A stretch of DNA of 64,000 nt from Paralvinella palmiformis (GCA_025642065.1 JAODUP010000349.1:249501-313500), one strand, 5' to 3'; positions 26,044-39,197 are shown, numbered from the stretch's first letter. Numbers and translations are program-made. The notes: generated by a model from the letters alone, not told the origin.

Positions 26044-27960
26044 TTAGTAACAGTCTATTGCATTATCCTCTTCATCGGCTCCACTCATCTCGGGCAGACC
26101 CTTCACTGAAATTAATATGTCTTCCAAGAGGGCCTCGGCATTAACATCATATTGGTCCGTACTTTGATTAGACGTCACGGTCAACGTTATCAGATCCAGT
26201 GCCCAGATCTCACTCAGAACATTAAGTTGGCACATTTTATTGCTTCCACTGTTTACCGGTACATCATCGTCAGCTGCATCTTGAGATCTAGGGAATACTG
26301 CATCATGGTTCCTTCTAATGGTACTTATGAGATGACAGGCTTTGCTTTGTACTTTTTTGTCACAGTCATGAACAGCCTTTAACAGTGACTTGGCACATCC
26401 ACTGTCAACTAAAGAATGTAGTTGGTCAGTGTCAATTAGATGACAAGATCTAGAGCTACCTGAGATATCCTGAGCATACTCCGGTAATTGATCATCAGGT
26501 GAGTGAATGCTCTCCAAGTAAGCCTTCCAGAAATCTAAACAACTGCACTTCACCTCCCAGTCAAGGTCAGACATCATTCTACACAACACATTAAATACTT
26601 CTGGTGTCCGGTCCTCAAACATCTTGTTTTCATATGCCAACTTGATGGCTTTCACTGCTGCACGTCTGGGAAATGCTTCTTGATCTTTCGTGGCTTCGAT
26701 AACTTTGTCCAACATGATGTTCTAGAAGAAAACAACAAATATTAACTTAAAGGAAAAGTTCATTCTTCATTCAAAAGTTCTGGGACTAACGCGGATATAG
26801 TCAAACAATATATATGTCAAGATCTGAACACGATCAATCAAATATTTAAAAAAATTGAATTCAAATTCCTGGTGAATCAACTATAACCTGTCTGTTGGCG
26901 ATGCTATTTTAAAGCCAGGCACAAACCATATGCTCCTCAAGTTTGACATCACTAAGTATAGGCTGTTTGTACAACATGGTTATAATAATTTAAACAAGCA
27001 TCAGCTAAGTGCATAATTTGGGAATAAAAACATATTTGCAAATAGTACAGTACAGTTGGTCCAAACAGCCTCATATGTTAAAGAAATGGCTAAAGAAAAC
27101 CATATGGTGAAATTCCTTATGAAGACTTTTGTACTATTATAACATGAAACATCTACTGAGCTATCAGATTTATGTAAATAAACTGATGAATGTGTTAGTT
27201 ATATGGACAGGTCAGATTATGGGGATTGTTAAGTCACAGCATCTGTGACCTCATTCAATCAGAACAGAAATAGATACATGATTCTTGTGCTCATTGTTGT
27301 CAGAGCATGTAACAGTTTTTCATCCTGGCTTATGATCTGGCATTCAAAGATATGGTTACCTTCCAATAATTTGGATTATTTCCTTATGTCTAAGATATCA
27401 GGTATAGTTTATGAATATTAATATGGGACTTTAGGTTATTTTTATAAGCATCACACATTTAAGATATAATACCTGAGAGTGAACTTTGCCTTTAATGAAG
27501 AACATATGATAAAGACTCTTGAAAGATAAAAACAAATACAAACTATTTTCCTTATACTAGGTCTTTTAATCTATGACGATGATGATTGATGTTTAATGGC
27601 CACTTTTATGCACATGTTAGGCTAAATAGACCGAGTGACCTCTAAAGATAATGCAGCAAAGTCAAAGACGAAACACCCTTCAAATACTTTTAATCTACGT
27701 AAATGCAAAGAAAGGATTTATGTACCAGTGAACATGCAGCAGTAATAGCTGTCCAGACTCTACATGTTACAGTAAACATTGCTCCAATACAGCTGACAGC
27801 AGAGGCTCTTAGATAACTCTCCGAGTTGTCAGTCAGTTGGAAAATTCTATTAAATGAACTCTCAATAAGTTGCTGTAAAATCTTGTCATCTGCAAAAAGT
27901 AAATAAATAATTTAATGTATTACTCATCAGTTTCCAAGTGTCAAGTTTATGAGTGGCAAA

Positions 27961-28002
<42 letters not shown>

Positions 28003-31000
28003 TTATCAATTAACATCAATGCTGCATTTGGTGAAGATTTTCCAAAACCATAAAAGTTACTCTTTAATAAAAAGAACCAAGAAAACACAAGGAGATAGTT
28101 GTTTTTGCATTATCAAGGATATAATAGCACATTATACATATAAATAAAAAAATAGATGTTTTAATTTGTTAAAGGTGTGCTTTAACAGATGAATTTATAC
28201 TCAGATTTATGCACCTCGATCTACACATAAGAAAATATTGATGGTATTAGAAGTCAATATTTTATATTTATATACATCTAACATATTGCATGTACCATCT
28301 TTCTGAAGTATGTTGGTTCATGAAGAAATGATGTATTTAATGTGGAAATAATTGTTGCTGAAGGAGAATTTTCCAAATCATTGATGCCTACTTGATTTTA
28401 CTTAGACATGTTCTATTACTACAGTTTTCATGTGATCCATAGAAGAAAGGTGAGCTGTATCATCATCCAGACAAACCACTATTTACTGAATACTGGCATA
28501 TTATTATCAGAATAACTGTCTTGCATAATAAAATCAACTAAAATGAAATAATATCAACTAAAAAAATTAGATAAAAATTTGAAATATGTGTTAATGCTGT
28601 CTTTTCTGAGACACTTACGGGGTTTGCATGAATTTTGTTGTTAAAAACTTATGAATTTATTGACATCCCTGGTAATGTAGAGAAAAGTGAGAATTAGTCT
28701 TTTAAAAGATTTTAATATCATTTCTCACACCAATAAGATATTTGATCAATCATAGCTGAACATCATCATTTTAAACTCAGAAATATAGCAATATGTATTC
28801 ATACACAAACAATAATAGCCAGAACTGACCTTTCAAATGCAGCAAAAGATCCGTCAGGAACTCAGTAACAGAGTCTAAGATTTCCCATTTTGTTTGGCAA
28901 AACAGATGTTGTAACATGATATCAACTTTAAGCCAAAGCTCTTTTGTATCTTCATTGTCACTTTTTGTAATGTAGTCTAAACATACCAGCATCACTTTTA
29001 ATGTTTTCTCCATCACCTTAAAATAAAGTAGACATGTGAATTAATAAGAAATTTAATTCAAGGCTTAGCAAATCTGTCATTGCTTGAAGTGACTATTTAT
29101 TTGCAACAAAAATTATTTTAACAAATCTTTACATTTTATTGTCAACAGGAAATACAGACAACTCTCCAATAACCAAATAACTGGGTGATAGGCTTAAAAT
29201 GTGATTAATCAAGGGCTTGGTTAAATAATTTAGGTAAATAACTGCTGTTCAATATGCAAATATATCAATAGATCATATTTTTACTACTAGGAAAAGTTAT
29301 ATTTTGTTTTTATACATCTTTCAATTACTTATTTTAAAAAATAATTAAAAGATAGATAACTGCAAAATATAACTTTTCCCAGTAGTAAAGAATTAGATTT
29401 AATTAACAATTAGAATCAATCCCTACAGCTTTGTGGCTCCACTACTGCTCAATAACTGAATGGCTTTTGTGAGATTAAACAAGTTATCACCAACATTTCA
29501 CAGGGTATTAAACTTGTAGCTCAGATAAAACGTCAAAATCAAGCCACTTTAAAATATCAGAAATAAATTATATGTTTAAAACAGAATTTCCCCCAATTTA
29601 ATATTAGTCCATTAGATTGGATTCATATCATAATTACTAGCCCAGGAATGGACTCAGCGATTATTTCACCTGGCTACATTTTGTTGTTAATGGGTGAGCA
29701 TTGTTTGAACAGGTAGTGTTTCAAGAAATTTATATAATTAATCAAATTTCAGAAGAATCTCAATTGTTTCCATTTGTTTAAACTAATTCTTTGGAATTAT
29801 TATTGCACTTTAATTAACTGAAATTTTGGTTTGGCTCAGATTTAGTTACTGGAGAGCTGACTGTATATATCTAAAATGATTTGATAGAGCGATCTCACCA
29901 CACAGGACTGAGTATGTGTCAGGAAGTCTGAACAAAGTAAGATAAAACTATGCATTACTGGCACAAATGTGTCTTCTTTTGCTGAAAGATATAAATTTAC
30001 TGCCAAATTATACACTGCAATTCAGCGAAGTTTGTGCATATGTTTATACTGCTGAAGATGCTTATAACACTACTAAGTCCGAATAATATTTGTGTAGGAG
30101 TGTGTAAAATATGTGTGTGTCTGCATGTCTGTTCTACTTACCTCGGAAAATCTGACCAAAGGTATCAACAAGAGCTAGATATATCTTTTGTTGCTTCCTA
30201 AACAAAACAGTCACCAGTGAGTTTTCAGGACACCGATTTGAACACAACATTTCCAACACATCTAAAAGTAATTCCATCTGTTCTAATGGCACTGTCTAAA
30301 CAAAATAAAACACACCGAACAACTGACAACAAGACATATATCCTAATTAATATAATGGCAAAATGGCAAAGTAACCAAAGAACAAGCTTAAGTTTTGTTT
30401 TATTTAGAACTTTCATCTTTACATTACATAAACTAATTTGGGAATATCAATGGAGAACTCTATACTCATAACTAACTCCATTACCTTGTGTCTGCTGAAA
30501 TTCACCAACAGTTCAAGCTGTCGTAGAAACAGCGAAGGAAATTCAAGTTTTCTTTTATCTAGAAATTCCTGAATCACGGCTTTCTGTATGCCAAGGCTAT
30601 CACACGTTTGCTCATCAAACTTATGTGTTTGTTGTATTGTTAAGAACTGAATTTGTTTCATGATAACCTGATCACTTAACTCCTCTTCACAACTATCAGT
30701 GTCAATTAAAATAATAATTATCATAAAGTAACACGAGGCATCAGGAAGCATATAGAGCTGACTTCGAGTACATTGCATCAAAGAATCTTATATTTTATCA
30801 ACGCTGAACAATAAATATTTCCACCCAAATCATTCATATCAAAACATTTTCACTCGATGATTGTTTCGTCACTAATAGATCAGAAGTAACGTTTTCAAGT
30901 TGCTGCTATTAACAACAAGTGAAGTATTTTATAATATTAATATTCCAATATTTGGCTCGCTCTATATCTTTTAACTTACTTTAAGAATAGCCACTGTGCT

Positions 31001-33529
31001 AAAGTCATAGCTGTCTGTATGGATCCAGACTGCAAAAGTTGGTACACTAAAGCTTCCAATCTCATCACTTCATTATGTCTCATACAGCTGTTAATGTGAA
31101 TAATGTTTTTAATAAATGATAAAGCCATATATATTTACAAACATACTATAACTATATTAACAATTAATTCAATATATATGCTGTCAGGATCATGAGCAAG
31201 CAGATGAGGATATTACAGTTCAAGATTCTATTACAGGAATGACATAAAGACATTGACTGGTTAATAATGCTGATGATCTATTTACTTACTACTGTATTCT
31301 GCCAAATATAACAGCACTGATTACGAAGCAACCAGTGAAATCATGAATTTGAAAATCTGTGGGTTGCCAAATATTTTGCTTCACTAATTTTATGAAGCAT
31401 ACAAATCCTGCTGACTTGAACAAAGTGTAACCTTATCATTTAATATGTACCATGTAAAAAGGGGCATCAGATTTTACTAGGATAGTCAATTTTGCTCATA
31501 GTTCAAAAGTACAATAACTACACCCTAGAAAAGATCGGTGGTCTTCAGTTGCAGACTGGAATTAAGGTCATTTACAAACATGTACAAATGACCATATCGT
31601 AATCCCATGATCACTCAGTAGTTTTTTAAGAAATAAAGTAGGGGTCTCTACTTGAGGGTAGGTGAGTCAAATGACCCGGATCCCGGCTTCTAACCAAATC
31701 ACTGCCACTCTCATAAGAGTTATGATGAGTTATAATTGAGTGTGTGTTATTATTTCGAGATCTCCATTTCACAGATTTACGTCTATACAACTTGACACAT
31801 AGCACACACACAGTCATTCAGGATGATATAATGTCTCATTTAAGCAAAGTGCAGTTTAAATTATTGCACACTAACATACTGATAGATAAAACAGAATTAT
31901 TATCTAACAAATCTCTTTTATAAGCTTATGCAGTTTACAAAATCCTTGATGTGTCAAGCCACTGCATTTCTTGGTTATAACAATGTCACAGCAAACAACC
32001 ACACAGAGATATAGGTTTATACACTCTGAAATATGCCACATTATCATCTGAGAAATGGGTTTCATTATCTGGGCCCAACATGTTTATGACAAAGTATTCA
32101 GAGTGTTTAGCCACGTATAACAACTGGCATAAAAGAAGAAACATGCAAGTCAGGGTTTGAAAGATTTGCCTCTCCCCTGTAAAAGAAATCCATACAAACA
32201 CTAGTTTTTGCTGCCTAAGTGGCGAAAACAGTAAACATATTTTCTAAATTTGTTCAATAAACTTCAACAATTTTTCTCAATATTCAACATTAATACAATG
32301 CCAAAACCTGAGGCATTATCGTTTCTCTTATGGAACTGATGGACAATAATGCAACCTAAGCTTGGATAAATTCAGTGGCTTCTCAGTTAACAGTCCCAAT
32401 TAACTCCAAGCAATAACACACTAATAGGGATGACCTAGTGAGACAATCACCCAGCTCAGCTGAAAATACCTATCTGGTAATTGTAATGGCATGCCACACT
32501 GCTCTTGGTGTCATAGGGAATAGTTACTCTTCTTTTCAGATAGCAACCAGCCCATGTGTGACTTCATCAGTTTCTGATATGATAATAACTAAACATCCAA
32601 TAAAAAATTATTATTGATACCACTTTAATGGATAATTTGAGTTTCTGCCAATTTTTATTAGCACAAGGGTCAAATGGCATTCTTGCAACTCTCCAGTGCA
32701 ATTCAAATGATGTAACCTGTAATAATGAGATTCAAACCCTGACCTAGAAGTTTCCTACACATTGTGCTACTAAGTAAGTAATTTTATTCACAATTTCCAA
32801 TCATGACAATAATAATGAAGTTTGAATCGAAAATATATAAATATATCGTATATACAATGTGGAAATTGATAATATTATCAGAATATGAGAAATACGAAAC
32901 AGATTAATTTGGCAATGAGGAGAAATGCATTCGTGTTACTAAGTGTACTACAGGAGTTCCAATTAGATTACATGGAAGGACTTTAATAAAATTGAAGTGT
33001 CTAAGTAATAAGGTCAGCAGACAGTTTCTCTGGTAAAGGGTACATTATACAGTAATAAGATGGTGAAGATGGGTTGTGTTCTTACCAGACATGGGTCAAT
33101 TCCATTTTGCCAATTCCAATCAATTCGATTTGGTCAATTCCAATTCCACCTCAAATTTATTAATTCAAAAATGTTTCAATTCCAATTCCTTTTTTTCCCG
33201 ACTCTTTTCCCCTAATTCTTTTTACCCTGAGTAGGTACTATGAGTACCTACTTGGAATACCTACTCCAATTAGTTTATATTCTAAGTAGGATTGTCATGG
33301 AAGAAATATTTCTGAATTAAAAAAATTACTGGTAAATTAATTTGTGGCTTTAATATTATTTTGCCCATTCTAAACATTGTACAGGTGTAAATTCCTAAAT
33401 AACAATATCTCTATATAGATTACAGGCATGTTATGTGATGGTGTCAGAGTTTTGTGGGTGGAGCCCATGTTATCCAGGCCATTTTAATTGGTTAAATACT
33501 CACGTGCAGTGCCACAATCAGTGTGCATA

Positions 33530-33565
<36 letters not shown>

Positions 33566-36500
33566 TGGGTGCAACCCCATGTAAAAGTGTATTTTGTAAT
33601 CATCAAAGATGTGTTTATATTCCACTATCCAGTAGGAGCCTTGAAATGAATGTTTTTGTTTAGTTCCACCCAGCACGGGTCAGATTCTGTATTTACTTTC
33701 ACAACCCTGTGACATATCGTAAGTTTACAAAATATCTAAAATGGTTATTAAAACAGTTAGGTCTGGGGACAGGCTATAATAGTCACAGTTTTAGGACAGG
33801 AGGGGCAAGTTTTGGCTCCAGATCGGCATTCCCAGTGAGTTGATAAATTAATTAATTCCTAAATAGCAATATCTCTATATAGATTACAGGTATGCTGTGG
33901 TGGTATCACATTGTTGGGGTAAGGCCCATGGTATCCAGACCATTTTAATTGCTTAAATATATATATATATATATATAAAAGGACAGGCTGTGCCAAACAA
34001 GTGACATGCTGTGCTGAATAAGCATATAAAAGGAACTGAAGTTCTGGATCATTATGGTTCCAGTATATTGGTAATACCATATGTAAGTGTTAACATTGTA
34101 AAAATGGTAAATTAATTTCTGGATTTAATTTTTTGTAGGAAACTTCAATTCCAATTCAAATTTTTCAATTCCATTTTGTTTTAAATAATCAATTCCAATT
34201 CCAGAATTGACCATCAATTCCAATTCCGGAATTGAAATGACCCCATGATTGGTTCTTACTACTACTATTTTCAATTCAGTTGCCCCCGGGCAAGTAGGTA
34301 GAAAATGCACTTGCCCAACAAATGTTTTCACTTGCCTAACAAAATTTCATCTGATCCAAGATTATCATTTATTATTAATCTGCTATATTTCACCTGCCTA
34401 CATATAAACATGTATTTGCAATAAAAATCGATTGTTTGATAAGAAATGTTTATTCAGTGAAGCCCAGTGCTGCTTTGCTGAGTTACCTATAGCCATTTTC
34501 ACTCTCACTATATAAATAAAATTTTGAATTACCAAGAACGCATAGCCAGTAAATTGCAATGAATACAGCTTTTAATCGGCAACACCATTTAAATAGGCGG
34601 TGTGTTGTCTTAAGCCAAGATTCCATATATGCTGTAGAGTCTATGTGTTATGCGAATCTGACAAAATATGGAAAATGTAAATGTACAAGCGTGATTCCGA
34701 ATAGCAATTGGTGTGAATTGGATGGTTGAATCCGTTTCGAGTGTCCAGGCAGGCTTTCCCAAGAAAAATAGGTAAGAAGGTGAGGGGTGTCCAAAACACA
34801 TGTATACTGCAATATTGCATACGCATGCCACATTTATGGAATCTCTGCTTTAGGCATAGCTGGCACTCACAGGCAGCTTTGCATCACAGATTATAAGTAT
34901 AGGAAAGCAGCACGAGAAAACCGATTATTAGTCTAGCTTATTAATTCTTTACTTAGCTCAGTCTCTTCCAAGAAAATCTTTAAAAACTAAGCAAGTATTA
35001 CAATACTGAATTTAATCAGAAAAAATACTGGCACTAACAAAATATTTCCTGACACTGTGGCAGATTATCTTATAAATTCATCATTATTGCACATAATTAT
35101 ACAAATGAAATAGTTACCATCTGCATTCGGTTAATAAAATCATCACTTGATTTCTTTCAGCACAACAGGAATCATCACAGATTTCTAAGACCGTATACGC
35201 TTTGTTAAATATTTCATAGCCAGCATATAACTGACCAGAGCCGAGTTGGTCGACTTTCTTCATTGATTTCTCCAGCACCTGGAGACAAGTCAGCTTAATG
35301 TCCACATCATCATCTTTGCAATTATTCCACAGCTCACGTAATGCATCTCTGAGTTTTGTATTGCTATTGTCTAACATCTGTTTAGTCTCTGTACCATGTA
35401 TTTCTATCAGTACGAGTGTGGACAGCAGTTCAACAGCCGATTTTATGACAAAAAGGCTGTTGTGTCTCAAACAGAAAATAATCTTTCTGTAAGCATCTGT
35501 AAACAGAAGAAATAACGACTAATTATTTAAAGTAAGGCAGACTATACGCTCCTCAAATGGTGTTTTCTTGATGACAGCTGGATAAATTATGTATGCAGTA
35601 ACAGCCATCAGTTAAATTACGATTACTGGGTGAATGTAGTAATTACTGTCACAAGTGATAAACACACCTGCTAATATCCAGTCCTTTACAAAGTTGCAGT
35701 TATGAAGCATAACATCCAGACCCTGTAACCAGGCATTCAGTACACAGGGGTTTGTACAGTTCTCACTAATTACTCTCTGATAAAGATGCAACATTGATTC
35801 CTTCATATTACTGTCTGATGCTTCATATGAAACACAGCTTACAAGTTTTAAGAAAAAAGCCAATGTTAAAGGATGCACCAATTGTTCTTTGTTCATCTTT
35901 TGTACTATCTTGTCAAGAGATGTCTCATGTATAAATGTTTTCAGATTATCTGAAATGCATAACAATAATAACAGATTAAAATAGTTCATGTAACAGTACT
36001 AATGTTATGCACCATCTTGACAACTGGGACCATTTCAAAATGGGACCATCCTGTTGTGCAATCAGTATGGTTTAAAAAATGCCTGCCCATTTAGCAACCA
36101 AGTGGCAACAAAATGCTGCGCTGTTATTTCTAAATTTCCTGTATCATTGGCCATTATCTACCATAATGATATGTTGTCAAGAAAATTTAATTTTAAATAT
36201 AAATTATATAGACCTCTATATATAGATATATAAACAAATAAATTTTGTAAATAGTAAATTATTCTAAGCTGTTGAAATGGTCCTCTTCCTGTTTTAAAAT
36301 GGAAAGAGCAGTTTCAAAATGGGAAGCGGACCAATTGAACAACTTAAAAAATATAGTTTTCAGAAATTATTTAAGAATATTACATAGATCAAAGTGGTTA
36401 CGTATCCAAGCATCGGAACTCTATACCTCAGCGTTATAGGTCGGAGCACTCAATGCGCATGTGCCAATTATTCCTTGTTTGCTATTACTTCCGCTCAAAT

Positions 36501-37611
36501 GTGGTGGCTAAGCATGAAGTAGTTATATTTGGGTTGAAAGTAGATGTTCTTGATAGTTTTGAAGAGGTACAAATGAAAATCAAAGAAATAGAAGATCGAT
36601 AGAACAGCTGTGCGACTTTACAAATAGTCTAGGTTCCCAGGTGTTCTAGAAAACCTGGAATATAACAAATTCATTTGAAAATCTCACAGAAAAAATGATG
36701 CCTTAAGAATAAAAAAAGTGATTAAATAGTATACTTGTAGAAAATAATATTTCCTTGGCTGCGGGAACCTTAAAATAATGCATTTCTTATAAATGTCAGA
36801 TTTTCTTTTTAATCTGATTATAATGTCTATTAGGCTTAATCTAATATCTTTTTTAAACGCTAGTAGTAGTAATTACAACTAAGCTGCCATCTCTGACACT
36901 GATGCAAGCAGATTAAAAATTAAAAATGATCATGAAATTGCTCAGATTTATAATAATATTGATGATGTATGGTTCAGACGCTGAATGCTCGGATCTTTAT
37001 CACCGACAAACACGATTCCGATGTTCAGCTTGCTGTTCCGCGTCCGAGCACCAGAAATACCCAAGCTTGGCGCACTCGTGTAGAGTGCTCTGACCTTTAT
37101 CATCAACGAACATGATTCCAGATGCTCGGATACTTAATAACAATAGCCTAGATAGATACATACAAACACATGCAAAAATAATAAATTCATATTTTACAAA
37201 ATGATGCACAATCAAATTTATCATGATCTGATCATGCTAATGCTGTGCTCAATCAAATGGTTGTGAAACAGGAGTGTGGGGTGGTTGCAAAACGGGAGGT
37301 CCCATTATCATTAGGAAACAGGCAGGGTTGCAAAACGGGTCAGTACACTAATACTGGATAGGTATTATACAAATATTCATGCTGCCAACATGTGTTATGT
37401 TTTGACACCATATTTAAGATGTTACATTTTTAATGATTTTACTGTTTAAAATCATATTTTAATTACCTGTTTGTTTAAATAACCATGTTTGTAACCAATT
37501 GTTCAGTTTCTCTACCAATGTATCATCTTTTGGGAAATGATTATCTGCAAAAATCTCAATTATCTGACGCATACTTATATAAAGTTTCGAAATTTCCTTT
37601 TCTGTTGCCAT
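26044..37611 (-). CDS. BRAT1: BRAT1 (BRCA1-associated ATM activator 1), complete, 10 exons
   Basis: Exons in transcript order: 37611-37467, 35949-35668, 35496-35118, 31087-30980, 30692-30485, 30295-30142, 29927-29899, 29016-28830, 27889-27726, 26721-26044. All borders are GT-AG and phases agree; the total of 2334 nt gives 777 residues plus TAA, close to the 821 of human BRAT1 as I recall it. The ATG at 37611 sits in 'aaaATGG' and opens MATEKEISKLYISMRQ. The protein is an all-helical HEAT-repeat solenoid. Matches to remembered human BRAT1 include LEKLxxW near residue 40, SYLRASAVSCIGAM near 530, FPRRAAVKAIK near 567, SDLDWEVKCSCLDFW near 602, the HDCDKKVQSKACHLI helix pair, and the C-terminal DCY. 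BRAT1 binds INTS11/INTS9 and supports Integrator assembly; it was first described as a BRCA1/ATM-binding protein in the DNA damage response. It converges with WDR90 across a 4.1 kb gap. Intron 3 (4 kb) and intron 1 are filled with repeats. Confidence 0.95.
27576..27686 (-). repeat. SINE family A, 5'-truncated copy
   Basis: Antisense tail 'gatgatgattgatgttta' continues into 'gctaaatagaccgagtgacc' and stops before the tRNA-like head. It is in the BRAT1 intron 26722-27725. Confidence 0.7.
27963..28000. repeat. (AT)n microsatellite
   Basis: A pure run of about 18 AT units in BRAT1 intron 8. Similar TA runs lie at 18153-18182, 33533-33560, 33957-33977 and 39310-39332. Confidence 0.95.
29899..29927 (-). 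other. BRAT1: BRAT1 29-nt microexon 7
   Basis: Exon 6 ends in phase 1 and exon 8 starts in phase 0, so joining them directly shifts the frame to an early stop. On the minus strand, this 29-nt stretch is bordered by 'tttgttcag' and 'gtgaga' and supplies exactly the needed length. The joined reading is FRDFLTHTQSCVVMEKTLK, a plausible HEAT helix continuation. It would be easy to miss in automatic annotation. Confidence 0.85.
31088..35117. other. BRAT1 intron 3
   Basis: Exon 3 ends in phase 2 and exon 4 completes the codon, so no exon is missing. Content: a tRNA-like antisense fragment near 32690-32770, the TIR element at 33089-34245, a hAT-like terminus near 34262-34350 ('ttgcccccgggcaag'), and A+T-rich filler. 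Confidence 0.8.
33089..34245. mobile_element. ~1.15 kb TIR element with 'caattcc' termini
   Basis: Left end 'catgggtcaattcca' and right end 'ggaattgaaatgacccc' are inverted copies. Both ends carry clusters of 'tcaattccaattcc' units. The interior contains two diverged copies (about 33395-33540 and 33865-33960) of a stretch reading 'aatatctctatatagatt', each followed by a TA run. A partial inverted copy lies at 63250-63512. It is within BRAT1 intron 3. Confidence 0.65.
35992..37358. mobile_element. Fold-back element filling BRAT1 intron 1
   Basis: The left end 'cagtactaatgttatgcacc' and right end 'gggtcagtacactaatactg' are imperfect inverted repeats (about 14 of 20). Inside, 'gtatccaagcatcggaact' (36402) is mirrored by 'attccagatgctcggatac' (37112). 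'cttcctgttttaaaatgg' and 'ttgcaaaacggg' type motifs recur towards both ends. A direct repeat 'tttatcaccgacaaacacg' / 'tttatcatcaacgaacatg' lies at 36998 and 37097. A shorter GTTCCCA element (36632-36769) is nested inside. Confidence 0.55.
36632..36769. mobile_element. GTTCCCA-terminus element, short copy
   Basis: Begins 'ggttcccaggtgttctag' and ends 'ccttggctgcgggaacc', matching the ends of the 5252-5700 element with most of the middle deleted. It is nested in the fold-back element of BRAT1 intron 1. Confidence 0.65.
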
Positions 37612-38271
37612 TTTATGCCGTACTTTATAGATCTATTTGTGTCTCAGTCACACCGTTTGCGATGACGGTTGAGGATCTACATAAACAGGCGATAATATAG
37701 GAATTTATATCCTGGGCTTCAGTAACCTGTCCTCGTCTACACAAAACTAATGTTACTTCACAGGAAAATATTTGAATTTCCACACAAAATATTAGCACAT
37801 GAAACAAATTATTAACAAACGATAAACTCTAGATCTATAAGCTGATAAGCCGATGGGGGCGATAGCATGTCAGTTCGAGCAGACGCTTTTGTTGAATACG
37901 ATATTGCTGCCACCTGGTGACAAACATGAAACTTAAACCAAAGACTGACGATTAAACCATTGGGGTTCTTTCTTGTTGCTTAAACTAATATATTCTAGTA
38001 TTTGGTTTGCTGTAACAGTATGTGTCTTATACTGGTTATATACGCACAAAATAGTACTATTCAAAAGTATCTGCCCACGTAATTGTATATTTTACCGAAA
38101 AGAAAACGTCATCTTTATAAACTATGTTCGAGATGGGATTCCGGGGTCCCAACACGAAACAGGTTCGGCCGCCAACGAATATCGGCCGCCTAAGTATAGA
38201 ACGCTGCAGGACACGCCACGCACTGCTTCCCTATGTGAATAACAATAAAAACACAGGCATCGGCCCCCTAT

Positions 38272-38819
38272 AAACAAAGACTGTTTATATTTAAGCTCTC
38301 TGCTATAAACTAAGTAAGTGTGAATAACTGTGTATAAAGTGTGAAGTTTGTGTTTAATAGACCTGTGTATATATGTGACATGCACACACCCACATAGAGT
38401 CTACCTGTACTAATATTCCAATTACACAGACAACACCCAGGTACACTAATATTACAAATATACAGACAACACCACATACGTCAAAGATTAAAGACACTCC
38501 TAGACATATTGTGCAATATCAAAGTGATTCCCGCTTGAAAAAACGCACCATGCCACAGTGGCTCCCCCATGTGAATAACAGTGAGAACACAGGTATCGAC
38601 CGCCAACGCATATCGGCTTAAATATACTAAGTATAGAACGCTGCGGGAAACGCGCGATGCAGTGCGCAGCAAAGCCACAGTGGCTCCCCCATGTGAATAA
38701 CAATCAGAACAGGCGGCCGATATGCGTCGGCGGCCGATACATATCGACCCCAATTCCAAGATGTTATCATTGTTGTTGTTATTTGTATCAGAGAGCTTAA
38801 ATATAAATAGTCTTTGTTT
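38272..38819. repeat. 31-bp near-perfect inverted repeat flanking GC-rich repeats
   Basis: Left arm 38272-38302 and right arm 38789-38819 match at 30 of 31 bases in inverted orientation. The 486 bases between them hold two or three diverged units of 'cccatgtgaataacaa' joined to CGGCCG-rich blocks ('agtatagaacgctgc' at 38195 and 38629). Base composition is much more GC-rich than the surroundings. The arms lie 0.7-1.2 kb upstream of the BRAT1 start codon. Confidence 0.7.
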
Positions 38820-38837
38820 GTATCAGAGAGCGTAGTG

Positions 38838-39197
38838 AGATTTGGTGGCCTAGCGGTTAAGCACCCGGCACTTGGTACCAACGGTCACAGGTTCGAACTC
38901 CGCAAGAGGTCGAAACTTTGCCAGGGATTAATTTCTCGGCTCACAACATCGTGGGTGCCTGACCACGTTAAATGGCGCTGCCGTCTCCACTGAATTATTT
39001 AAAATAAAGGGGGACGTTAAAAACCCCCTGATGACGTAAAACACTCTGGCAGTGACCACCCTCAGGGTGTTTCGACTCCATCTTTCCGTACTGCTCCCCT
39101 ATGAGTGGTGGGGGAGGATATTTCTCAACCACTCCAACAGAAGCTGTGCTGATTAAGTGACAGCCTGGGGATTCTCCCCGAAAAACAAAACAAAAAG
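38838..39197 (+). mobile_element. tRNA-derived SINE (family E), near full length
   Basis: Head: A box 'tggcctagcggttaagc' and B box 'ggttcgaactc'. The body is long and GC-richer, with 'gggggacgttaaaaacccc', and the tail is (AAAAC)n. It begins directly after the second 'tatcagagagc' unit of the fold-back at 38272-38819. It lies upstream of BRAT1, in the BRAT1-MGRN1 gap. Confidence 0.8.

Noticed and set aside
38122..38881. Several overlapping minus-strand frames in the GC-rich block
   Set aside because: They result from repeated units with few stops. There is no splice context and no recognisable domain.
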